64,000 bases of DNA, taken from positions 62,001 to 126,000 of the forward strand of contig NZ_JAGGQG010000002.1 of assembly GCF_018613415.1 (NCBI RefSeq). The letters run 5' to 3'. Source of the DNA: Bacillus sp. ISL-18 (GTDB lineage Bacteria > Bacillota > Bacilli > Bacillales > Cytobacillaceae). Position numbers and translations under genes: made by a program. Under the pieces are notes generated by a model. It was not told the origin of the DNA. It did no database searches and saw only the letters and a list, made by a program, of their open reading frames with translations. Below, piece by piece: positions 17,274 to 25,596 of this stretch (its first letter is position 1; every line of letters begins with the position of its first letter).

Positions 17274-19205
17274 TTAATCTAAATGAATCGATGTCAGTTT
17301 GCCAAAGGCTAGATAGATGTCTAAGGCCATTTGGACTTCACGGCGAGTAGTAGAATTCATCATATCTATGTTAAATCGCTCTTTTAAACTAGCAAGGCGA
17401 TAACGCATTCCGCCAATTGAATAATTCATGCAGCGTGCTGTTTTATGCAAATTACATTCATTATACATATAAAAATAAAGAGTTTTTAATAGTTCCGTTG
17501 ATTTCTCAATATCATAGGCATAGATTGGGCCTAGAATTTGATCGGCATAGTTCTCCAATTCCTTTGGATTTCGTGCATCTAATAAAATGGAAATATGTCC
17601 AATAGATGAAAATAAAATGACTTGTTGTTTCTGATTATTAAATTGAGTAATTTCCAACGCTTTTTTAGCTTGTTTATACCCTTCATGAATTTCAGTAATT
17701 TGGGTGCAAATATTACTTATTCCGATTAATAATTGGGAAGAAGGAAACTTTTTCTTAACTTCTTTCAATAGGATCTCTCCAAATTTTTTAGGACTCCAAT
17801 TATGTGTAGATAAAAAGTCTTCGGAGATTAGTGCCTGAATTTGTTCAAACGAATGGGAAACGAGCATATTTTCTTTTGCAATAGCGGCATATCTTCTTAG
17901 GGTATTAGTAATAAGATCCTTTTCTACATCTAAAGATTCAGTTTGTTGATAGTCTTGATTTTGCAAGCGAAAAATAAACAAATAATGTGGTTTGTTAAGA
18001 TTATATCCTAAAAAGGTTAATTTTTTCATAATGTTGGAATCTAATTTGTTCTGAAGAATGATTTCGTCTAGTAATTCCCCTTTCATTCGTTGTTCTGTAT
18101 CAATCGCTGTTTTTTCATTTAAGATATGGAGAGCGCAAATATTTGCTGCCCGTTCTATTAAAGAGGATTCAAGTTCTTCAATTTCCTTCGAATTTTTAAT
18201 TATTGATATATATCCATAAACATTGTTTTGGACAATAATTGGGGTAATTAACGGATAATGTAAAAGGCCATGTTCTTCTAAAAAATTTAGCTGAATGGTT
18301 ATTCGATTCGTAATCATTTTATTGATTTTTTTTCTGTCAGAGGCGTTAAATATATGCTGATTTTCAACAATGTCTTTTAGAGAATAGTCGACTGCTTGTC
18401 CATATTCTGTAATTGTTTCAAAATGCTTATTGGATATAACAATGCCGTAGCCAAGGCTTCGTCCAAGTGTTTGAGCAATCGAATCTAGTCCTTTTCCTTG
18501 TAAGACAATTTGAGTTAATTGGTTACTTATCAAATTCCCGCGTTTAAGAATTTCACTTTGCCTTTCAATTCGTTTATAAGCCCTGTCTAACTCATCTCCA
18601 ATATCTTCTCGTGCGTAATCAACCTCTTCTGGAGAAATTTCGTCTCCCCATAAATCCAGTGTTTTGCCTACGAAATGACAATGCGGATCACCCTTACCGA
18701 TACATTCAACTTCTTTAAAAACAACTTTTTTTCCTAAAGAAGTACTGCAATAACCGCTAGCATACCCTTCTAAAAAATAGCAAACTGGCTCAGAATGAAC
18801 AGGAAAATGTTGTAAGTATTGTTTGGCTTCATAAGAATTATGCCAGAAACCTTCTACGTCAAATTCTTTTGTTTCTGGATTAATATTGGCCTTTATGGGA
18901 ACGGATGTGGATCGGCCTGATAAACCATGCATGGTAACACCGCCCATGATCCATTCCTTCGTATTTTCCCAATTAAACATATTTTTTAACATCATGGCCT
19001 CATGTTTCCCACACTGATATCCATAACGTAATAAAAAATGTTTTGCTCGTTCAATTCCGAGTGCTAAAACTAAATCCTTGATTAAGGCTCCCCAAGCATC
19101 TGCACTAGAAATAAACATTCTTTGAGACTGTAGAAAGTTATTCTTCTTGGTATCAACGCCAAATAAATCGCTTAAGGTAATAGTGTTTGCTTTTATTGTA
19201 GACAT
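17274..19205 (-). CDS. Second XylR_N + V4R sensor / PucR-type HTH regulator
   Basis: A 643-residue paralogue of the regulator at 11.7-13.6 kb, with the same order: XylR_N about 25-118, V4R about 120-188, linker, and a C-terminal HTH (HKTARCMNYSIGGMRYRLAS). The sensor keeps the MopR-type zinc set (Cys142, Glu165, Cys168, Cys176) and the pocket residues His93 and Trp121. Differences around the pocket (GGVTMHGLSG versus GSKMHQITG) suggest a different ligand. ATAGGAGG precedes the start. It is transcribed away from the MHS carrier gene and probably governs that gene and the downstream aromatic operons. Confidence 0.88.
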   Translation of the reverse strand: MSTIKANTITLSDLFGVDTKKNNFLQSQRMFISSADAWGALIKDLVLALGIERAKHFLLRYGYQCGKHEAMMLKNMFNWENTKEWIMGGVTMHGLSGRSTSVPIKANINPETKEFDVEGFWHNSYEAKQYLQHFPVHSEPVCYFLEGYASGYCSTSLGKKVVFKEVECIGKGDPHCHFVGKTLDLWGDEISPEEVDYAREDIGDELDRAYKRIERQSEILKRGNLISNQLTQIVLQGKGLDSIAQTLGRSLGYGIVISNKHFETITEYGQAVDYSLKDIVENQHIFNASDRKKINKMITNRITIQLNFLEEHGLLHYPLITPIIVQNNVYGYISIIKNSKEIEELESSLIERAANICALHILNEKTAIDTEQRMKGELLDEIILQNKLDSNIMKKLTFLGYNLNKPHYLFIFRLQNQDYQQTESLDVEKDLITNTLRRYAAIAKENMLVSHSFEQIQALISEDFLSTHNWSPKKFGEILLKEVKKKFPSSQLLIGISNICTQITEIHEGYKQAKKALEITQFNNQKQQVILFSSIGHISILLDARNPKELENYADQILGPIYAYDIEKSTELLKTLYFYMYNECNLHKTARCMNYSIGGMRYRLASLKERFNIDMMNSTTRREVQMALDIYLAFGKLTSIHLD

Positions 19206-19472
19206 TGGAAACCTCCTATAAAAATAAGGTTATCATAAACTATCACTCATTATTATATTACACATTGGTACAGAATAATTTAAATTTTCCAACAGTATAT
19301 GCGGGATACAAATAGAGTGAAATCTTTGTATAATCAATTTTACAACATATCTATAGTGGAAAGGGGAGGAGTATTAAAATATAAAGTTAACCTTAATAGA
19401 AAGGCCCACATTAATAGTAAAAAGTGGGTACCCCTTGACTGCAAATGTAAGAATCTATCGGAGGTGTAAATT

Positions 19473-20795
19473 GTGTCTAGCAATAATTCAAATAGTATTT
19501 TAGATAAAAAAATGGCAAGAAGAGCACTAATTGGTTCTACTTCTGGTGCCATTATTGAATGGTATGATTTTTCGCTTTATGCCACTGCTTCTGCTTTAAT
19601 CTTTCCCAAACTGTTTTTTCCCAATACAGATCCATTTATCGCAACAATCCTGTCATTCGCAACTTTTGCAACCGGTTTCTTAGCAAGACCAATAGGAGCT
19701 ATTATTTTCGGACATTTTGGTGATCGAATCGGACGGAAGAACGCATTAATTGTTACTTTATGGATGATGGGGTTAAGCAGTGCCGCTATGGGATTAATTC
19801 CTAGCCATGCTTCTATTGGAATATGGGCTCCCATCCTGCTTGTTTTGTTGAGATTAATCCAAGGAGTTGGAGTTGGAGGAGAATGGGCAGGATCCATACT
19901 ATTATCAATGGAATGGGGAAAGAAAAAGCAGCAAGGATTTATGGCAAGTATCCCAAATGCCGGGGTAGGAGCGGGGATGTTACTATCTTCAGCGGTTGTA
20001 GGATTGTGTATCACTTTAGCAGGGGACAGTTTCTACGTGTGGGGATGGAGAATTCCCTTTTTAGGAAGTTTATTGCTATTAGTTGCAGGCCTTATTATTC
20101 GCTCAAAAATTATTGAAACACCGTCATTTCGTAAAGTTCAAGAGGGCAAAACAGTATCAAAATTACCGGTTATAGATGTTATGAAACAACATCCAAAGCA
20201 GATTCTCTATACAGGTTTTGCTAAATTAGTAGAGCATACACCGTTTGTTATCTACACTACCTTTTTGATTAATTTTGCTATCAATAATTACCATGTTAGT
20301 TCGTCCTTTATGGTTAATACCAATACTTTGGCAAGTTTCTTATTATGTATTTTGATCCCATTCTTTGGGTACCTTTCTGATAAAGTTGGAATTAAACGTC
20401 TATTTATGATTGGTATCGCTGCAACATTTGTTTGGGGATTTGTTTTTGTTGGTTTAGTTGATACAGGTGCGCCGGCTTTTATCGCAACGGCCATGCTCAT
20501 TTCAATGCTTCCGTTTTGTATGCTAACGGGTGCACTTCCAGCTTTAGCTTCACAGGCATTCCCTGCTCGTTTACGGTATAGTGGTGCTTCACTGGGGACA
20601 CAAATCCCAGCTATCTTTGCAGGCGGTATTGCCCCGATGGTCTGTACGTATTTGATACAGGCAACTGGAAAGATTTATTCAATTGGAATTTATATAGCTA
20701 TTGTGTCTATTCTGGGCTTTATAGGTACAAGTAAACTTAAGAATTTTTCAAGCGAACATGAAGGTGATGTAAGTGCTAACAATAGAAATGCTTGA
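19473..20795 (+). CDS. MHS-family MFS transporter
   Basis: A 440-residue, 12-helix transporter of the metabolite:H+ symporter family. The signature SGAIIEWYDFSLYATASALIFP opens helix 1, followed by RPIGAIIFGHFGDRIGRKNAL, VGVGGEWAGSILLSMEW and QAFPARLRYSGASLG. Relatives import shikimate, ketoglutarate, proline/betaine and aromatic acids. GTG start behind GGAGGTG. Its neighbour is the divergent V4R-PucR regulator, so an aromatic acid is a sensible cargo. It is clearly paralogous to the carrier at 31.5-32.8 kb, suggesting two related substrates in the same island. Confidence 0.88.
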   Translation: MSSNNSNSILDKKMARRALIGSTSGAIIEWYDFSLYATASALIFPKLFFPNTDPFIATILSFATFATGFLARPIGAIIFGHFGDRIGRKNALIVTLWMMGLSSAAMGLIPSHASIGIWAPILLVLLRLIQGVGVGGEWAGSILLSMEWGKKKQQGFMASIPNAGVGAGMLLSSAVVGLCITLAGDSFYVWGWRIPFLGSLLLLVAGLIIRSKIIETPSFRKVQEGKTVSKLPVIDVMKQHPKQILYTGFAKLVEHTPFVIYTTFLINFAINNYHVSSSFMVNTNTLASFLLCILIPFFGYLSDKVGIKRLFMIGIAATFVWGFVFVGLVDTGAPAFIATAMLISMLPFCMLTGALPALASQAFPARLRYSGASLGTQIPAIFAGGIAPMVCTYLIQATGKIYSIGIYIAIVSILGFIGTSKLKNFSSEHEGDVSANNRNA

Positions 20796-21240
20796 TATTA
20801 AATACCCCGGAAGGTGTAAAAGAATAATAGTTGTTCAGAAAATAAGGGGATTTTTCCATTAAAAAAGTTGGTTCACATTTCAGCAATTTAAAAAATATCC
20901 TTCATCAAGGCGATGAAGAATATTTTATTACAAACGAATGTTGAATTATAGGTCCTGTATGATTCGGTTGTAAAAATTATTTTTTTCCGCCTAAAAGTAA
21001 ATTGTTTTAATTTCCTTCTATTAATAATATGTAAATATAAGTTTTCTGAATAATTTTTCAAAATGCGTTAATGGATATCCTTATCCGTGTGTTGTTATGA
21101 ATGGATTTCAACAAAGTACGTTTTGGTTACCTAGTTTATTTAGATAAACTACTGAAAAGTAAAAATCTTATACGGTATTGTTTGTTAAACTTTATGTTGT
21201 GCTGTTCGTGGTATGTTGAAAATAAAGGGGTATAACAATC
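20796..21240. promoter_or_regulatory. Intergenic region: terminator plus shared catabolic promoter element, copy A
   Basis: 445 bases without a gene. At 20893-20926 a hairpin (CTTCATC/GATGAAG extended by AT pairs) ends the MHS carrier transcript. At 20955-21011 lies a 57-base element matching the Rieske-operon upstream region at 45 of 57 positions with no gaps. It includes the invariant block TCGGTTGTAAAAAT and ends in a TTGTTTT -35-like box. A TAATAT -10-like box follows 17 bases after TTGTTT. The rest is AT-rich with nothing recognised. Confidence 0.6.
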
Positions 21241-22617
21241 ATGGGTACATTTTCTTCATGGATGGATGGGCATATATATATTCTATATGCCCTTACTTTT
21301 TCGTTTTACATGTATACGATTTTTTTTCCAAATGAAATTATCCAATACTTCCTTGGAGTAATGGCCATTATTCTCGTATTTGTCTCCTTCAAAAAAGCAA
21401 GTAAACTATTTAAAATTTTATGTATCATTTTTAGTTTAACGGGTCTGCTATTTTTTATGTATGCAGAAATCCCTATTGTTCATATTCCGCTATATATGTC
21501 CTCAAACATGTCACTGTTGGTTTTGTTAACCGTTCTACCTTTTATGACAAGTGTTGTGCATGCAGGCAGATTTGACCGAAGACTAAATGAATTAATAAAA
21601 GGGAAGGTGGGGAATTTAGGAAATTTATATATTAGGAGTTCGATGACAACCTATCTTTTAACAGTATTTATTAATATATCTGCATTAACACTATCTCAGG
21701 AAGTATTACATTCAAGTTTACAAAATATCCCGCAAAAAATAAGAAAAGTCTTTATTAGTAGGACGACACTTAGAGCTCTAGCTGTAGCATTAATCTGGAG
21801 CCCGACGGAAATAATTGTGGCAATAACAGTGGATTCCACAGGTATCAGTTATTTATCCCTAATACCATGGCTATTACTCTGTTCCTTTATTGTTATTTCT
21901 TTTGATTGGTTTATCGGGAAACAAAGGTTTCGTTCTATAACCATTGATTACGATGAAGGTATAGATCAAAGGATAAATTTCAAAAAACTGACGGTTCAAA
22001 TTATAAAATTAGTAATGGCTCTAGCCATTTTTTTAATTGTTGTTGTGCTAATCGGGAGTATGTTGCACCTTAGTTTTATTTTATCTGTCTCACTTGTGAT
22101 TCCAGTGTTTTCAATATGTTGGGCCCTTTTTTTGAAGAGATGGAAAAGCTTTAGGGTAATTGGTCTGAGAAATTGGCTGGAACGAACCAATAAAATGCAG
22201 AATTTTGTTGTGTTGTTTCTTTCCCTTTCTCTATTTTCCGGCGGATTAAAAGAGACTTCCTTTCAAGATGTTTTAAAACAACCATTCTTTGCCTTTAGTG
22301 ATTACCCCCTTATGATTTTAATTTTTATTCAAGCTGTATTTTTGCTGGGCGGATTAATCGGTGTACATGCCATCGCTACTATTGGTGTTTTATTTGAAGT
22401 GATCCAGCCTTTAAATGGGGTAATTAATCCAATTAGTATCGCTATCGTGGTGATTACAAGTGCACTGGCAACCGCAACAGTCGGAGCTTACGGGGTTACA
22501 GTTACCATGACTTCTGCGGCAACCCAGCAAAACCCCTACAGGATTACATTAAATAATTTGCCTTTTTCCTTACTTTTTGGAGCCATTGGCATATCAATCG
22601 GATATATTCTGTTGTAA
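21241..22617 (+). CDS. Predicted multi-pass membrane transporter
   Basis: A 458-residue integral membrane protein with roughly 11-13 hydrophobic helices. I do not recognise the family with certainty. The arrangement resembles ion-transporter-superfamily organic anion carriers, with a conserved-looking small-residue segment near the C terminus (TSALATATVGAYGVTVTMTS) that could be a second hairpin/translocation motif. AAAGGGG is 10 bases before the ATG. It is followed after 31 bases by the M19 dipeptidase gene, so it likely carries a dipeptide-like or N-acyl amino acid substrate. Transcription should start from the shared promoter element upstream. Confidence 0.6.
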   Translation: MGTFSSWMDGHIYILYALTFSFYMYTIFFPNEIIQYFLGVMAIILVFVSFKKASKLFKILCIIFSLTGLLFFMYAEIPIVHIPLYMSSNMSLLVLLTVLPFMTSVVHAGRFDRRLNELIKGKVGNLGNLYIRSSMTTYLLTVFINISALTLSQEVLHSSLQNIPQKIRKVFISRTTLRALAVALIWSPTEIIVAITVDSTGISYLSLIPWLLLCSFIVISFDWFIGKQRFRSITIDYDEGIDQRINFKKLTVQIIKLVMALAIFLIVVVLIGSMLHLSFILSVSLVIPVFSICWALFLKRWKSFRVIGLRNWLERTNKMQNFVVLFLSLSLFSGGLKETSFQDVLKQPFFAFSDYPLMILIFIQAVFLLGGLIGVHAIATIGVLFEVIQPLNGVINPISIAIVVITSALATATVGAYGVTVTMTSAATQQNPYRITLNNLPFSLLFGAIGISIGYILL

Positions 22618-22648
22618 TAAAATCATATGAAATTTTGGAGGAAGAAAG

Positions 22649-23884
22649 ATGTATAAGACGCCGCAAAAAAGTAAATTGAAAAGTATAATTGTAAAAAACT
22701 TTGATGGATACCTATCCTTTCAATACTTGATACCAGGAAAACATTATAAACCATTCCAACTGCCGCAGTTAGAAAAATATCGACAGACAGAAGAAATAAA
22801 ACTGAGAGAAGATCAGGAAAGGATTTTTGAAACGTTATTGAAATACTACCCAATTGTGTCCCTTAGAGATCATGGCTTTGTGGTGCCAAAGAACCAAGAA
22901 GATATTATTCCTTATTGCCGTCAGCTCCATACAGTGTATGATTACGAAGGATTAGCCTTATCTGGAATAGACGTACTATTCGAAAACTTCATGGATGGAA
23001 TCTCTATTTTGACTTCAACAAATGGGTTAAAGTGGGATGACGTGATTTTAACATTAGGCATTCGATATTGTGATATTACCAAACAAAATACAGCCTATAT
23101 TGCTAAAAATTATCATGATTTAACTGAGGCAAAAAAGACAAAGCGAATCGCGATTCTGCCCGCATTGGAAGCAGCAAGTATTTTAGAGAATGAAGTGGAC
23201 CGTGTAGATGTTTTATATGGATTAGGGATTCGTTGCATGGGTATTACCTATAATGAAGCTAATACATTAGGAGCAGGTCTAATCGAAAAAAATGACAGTG
23301 GATTAACTAAATTTGGTTACAAAGTAGTCGAAAGGATGAATCTGCTGGGAATGGTAATCGATATCTCGCATTGTGGTGATCAGACAAGCCTGGATGTTAT
23401 TGAAGCAAGTCGAGCCCCTGTCTTTATTACACATGCAGGAGCGCGTACAATCTGGAACTCACCACGAATGAAATCTGATGAGGTATTAAAAGCCTGTGCA
23501 GCTAAAGGTGGTATAATCGGTGTATGTGCAGCTCCCAATACTACGCTGTCATCCAAGAATCCTAATGAGCACAGCATTGAGTCTGTTATGGAACATTTAG
23601 AATACCTAATTGATCTTGTTGGAATTGATCATGTTGGACTTGGTCCCGATACATTTTTTGGAGACCACGTCGGACTGCAGCACGCATTTGACGATATGTT
23701 GTCCCTTAGTGAATCACATGGAGAAAGTTTTGAAGAATCTCCATATGTTAAAGGTTTAGAAAATCCGACAGAAGCAATGAAAAATATGATCAAATGGATG
23801 ATTAAACATGACTATAAAATTCAAGATATTCAAAAAATTATTGGCGGTAATGCGATGCGGGTTTTAAGGGGAATTTTAAACTAA
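22649..23884 (+). CDS. Membrane dipeptidase (peptidase M19) family protein
   Basis: A 411-residue renal-dipeptidase-like amidohydrolase. Recognisable M19 elements are the bridging Glu in LPALEAASIL, the metal histidine in VIDISHCG, a second histidine in PVFITHAGAR, and the Asp in VGLGPDTFFGD. The first metal motif, normally DGHxD, appears as SLRDHGFVVP (His75), with no Asp two residues after the His, so activity or metal content may be altered. GGAGGAAG precedes the ATG. It forms an operon with the upstream carrier and probably cleaves a dipeptide-like or D-residue substrate. Confidence 0.75.
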   Translation: MYKTPQKSKLKSIIVKNFDGYLSFQYLIPGKHYKPFQLPQLEKYRQTEEIKLREDQERIFETLLKYYPIVSLRDHGFVVPKNQEDIIPYCRQLHTVYDYEGLALSGIDVLFENFMDGISILTSTNGLKWDDVILTLGIRYCDITKQNTAYIAKNYHDLTEAKKTKRIAILPALEAASILENEVDRVDVLYGLGIRCMGITYNEANTLGAGLIEKNDSGLTKFGYKVVERMNLLGMVIDISHCGDQTSLDVIEASRAPVFITHAGARTIWNSPRMKSDEVLKACAAKGGIIGVCAAPNTTLSSKNPNEHSIESVMEHLEYLIDLVGIDHVGLGPDTFFGDHVGLQHAFDDMLSLSESHGESFEESPYVKGLENPTEAMKNMIKWMIKHDYKIQDIQKIIGGNAMRVLRGILN

Positions 23885-23962
23885 GGGGTATCAAGTAGAA
23901 AAGTACAGTTGGTCATGTATTATTTGTTTTACAGAAAAGATAAATCTTTAATAAATTACTGG

Positions 23963-23995
23963 AACATCTCTGTTTAGTGGAGATGTTTTTTTTTT
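23963..23995 (+). terminator. Terminator of the carrier-dipeptidase operon
   Basis: The stem AACATCTC/GAGATGTT with a short loop is followed by a run of about 10 T residues. Confidence 0.9.
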
Positions 23996-24037
23996 ATCAA
24001 TATTTTCCGGATTTAATATTGAGTGGATGATTCCATA

Positions 24038-24094
24038 CTGTACGAATCGGTTGTAAAAATGAAAATTTTAGACCTAAACTTAAATTGTTTTGAT
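24038..24094 (+). promoter_or_regulatory. Shared catabolic promoter element, copy B (Rieske operon)
   Basis: The counterpart of the element at 20955-21011: same length, 45/57 identical, with the block TCGGTTGTAAAAAT and the distal CCTAAA fully kept. TTGTTT at its right end is a plausible -35, with TATCAT about 18 bases further as the -10. The conserved block therefore sits just upstream of the -35, where an activator such as a V4R-PucR protein would bind. Confidence 0.6.
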
Positions 24095-24173
24095 ATGCCG
24101 GGATTTATTATCATGTAGATAGTGGAAATTGGAATTTTTGAAAAATTCACAGTATGGTTAGGGGGATTTTCAC

Positions 24174-25451
24174 ATGTTATCAAAAGAAGATAATCATTTA
24201 TTAACACGCACGGGACCAGGTACACCAATGGGCGAGCTGTTTCGTAGATATTGGATTCCAGCACTAAAGTCAGATGAATTAAAAAGTGATGGTAAACCAC
24301 AACGGGTCAAACTGCTTGGCGAGGAGCTAATTGCTTTTCGTGATACTAAAGGAACTGTTGGGCTAATTGAAGAAAGTTGTCCTCATCGCGGAACTTCACT
24401 TTACTATGGGATTAATGAAGGATGTGGAATCCGCTGTATGTACCACGGTTGGAAATTTGATACGAATGGCGATTGTACAGAAATCCCATCCGAAGAAGGC
24501 GATCCAAAGTTTAGGACAAAAATTAAGATAAAAAACTATCCTGTTAAAGAGGTAAAAGGGATTGTCTGGACTTATATGGGGCCGCTTGAAAAACAGCCTC
24601 CATTTCCAGAATTTTATTGGGTGGGATTGCCAGATGAAAATACAATGGCTGAACGTGTATGGCAGGAATGTAATTACGCTCAGGTAATGGAAAATGATCT
24701 AGACTATGTACATGCCGCTTTTCTTCATAAAGCACATGGAAAACAGGAAACGGGTGAAGGGATTTTAAGTACGGATTTAGGAATTGATCCTGATCATCCA
24801 CTTGTGAGAAATCCGCCTGTAAAACAAGATGTTGAAGACGCAAATTATGGGAAACGCTGCGTGGCTGTCGGGATTGGGAATGAAACCGAAAATGCATTTA
24901 TGGAAATTCATTATATCTTTCCATTTTATACATTCCCCCCTAGATTTGGCGGTGAGGATGGTATGTGGCACGCATTTATTCCGAGAGATGACTACAGTAC
25001 ATGGTCTTGGGATGTACAATTTGCCCACAATCGTCCGATTGATGTAAAAGCAAATTATGAGCGCCGCGGCTTAAAGTTAGATGAGAATTTCAAAAAACGA
25101 ATTAACATTGAAAATGAGTATGAACAAAGCCGTGAGTTACAAAAAACAGGAAACTTTACCGGCATTCGCGGGATAGCCAATCAGGATCATGCTGCAACTG
25201 AAACCATGGGAGCCATAGTGGATCGTTCAAAAGAGCATCTTGGAACAAGTGATTTACCGATTATCCATATGCGACGTCTATTGCTTCAACAGGTTAAAGC
25301 TTTCCAAGCAGGAATGGAGCCGTTCCAGTTAGATAATGATTCATTAAAAACATTGTTCAGTGACGGTATCTATGATGAAAACCATAAAACTTGGCAAGAA
25401 GCCTTTCCAATGAAAGAACAGTTTCAAAAAAGTACGACAGTAAAATCTTGA
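24174..25451 (+). CDS. Rieske non-haem iron oxygenase (phthalate 4,5-dioxygenase/LigXa-type)
   Basis: A 425-residue alpha-only ring oxygenase. The Rieske [2Fe-2S] ligands are Cys69/His71 (CPHRG) and Cys88/His91 (CMYHGW). The mononuclear iron site is Asp177-x2-His180-x4-His185, with the bridging Asp. The N terminus (LLTRTGPGTPMGELFRRYWIP) and the segment TMGAIVDRSKEHLGTSD are typical of the phthalate 4,5-dioxygenase/LigXa subgroup of homo-oligomeric oxygenases. AGGGGG lies 8 bases before the ATG. It is the first gene of a run of about ten same-strand genes. It hydroxylates or O-demethylates an aromatic. No ferredoxin reductase is in the window, so the electron path is incomplete. Confidence 0.92.
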   Translation: MLSKEDNHLLTRTGPGTPMGELFRRYWIPALKSDELKSDGKPQRVKLLGEELIAFRDTKGTVGLIEESCPHRGTSLYYGINEGCGIRCMYHGWKFDTNGDCTEIPSEEGDPKFRTKIKIKNYPVKEVKGIVWTYMGPLEKQPPFPEFYWVGLPDENTMAERVWQECNYAQVMENDLDYVHAAFLHKAHGKQETGEGILSTDLGIDPDHPLVRNPPVKQDVEDANYGKRCVAVGIGNETENAFMEIHYIFPFYTFPPRFGGEDGMWHAFIPRDDYSTWSWDVQFAHNRPIDVKANYERRGLKLDENFKKRINIENEYEQSRELQKTGNFTGIRGIANQDHAATETMGAIVDRSKEHLGTSDLPIIHMRRLLLQQVKAFQAGMEPFQLDNDSLKTLFSDGIYDENHKTWQEAFPMKEQFQKSTTVKS

Positions 25452-25479
25452 TAAAACTTATAGCGAAAGAAGGGGTTGG

Positions 25480-25596
25480 ATGTCCTTAGATGAGTATTTG
25501 AAAATGATTCTAGAGGATGGGGAAATAGATATTGTCAACGTAGAACCTGCCTTTTCTTTTAATCTAGAAAGTTATGAGGTTTCAGACAATGACTGA
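25480..25596 (+). CDS. Small 38-residue ORF between Rieske oxygenase and amidase
   Basis: A short acidic frame starting MSLDEYLKMILEDGEID, with AAGGGG just upstream of its ATG. Its stop overlaps the amidase start by 8 bases, the geometry of translational coupling. No family is recognised. It could be a real small protein or only a leader that couples amidase translation to the upstream gene. Confidence 0.4.
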   Translation: MSLDEYLKMILEDGEIDIVNVEPAFSFNLESYEVSDND

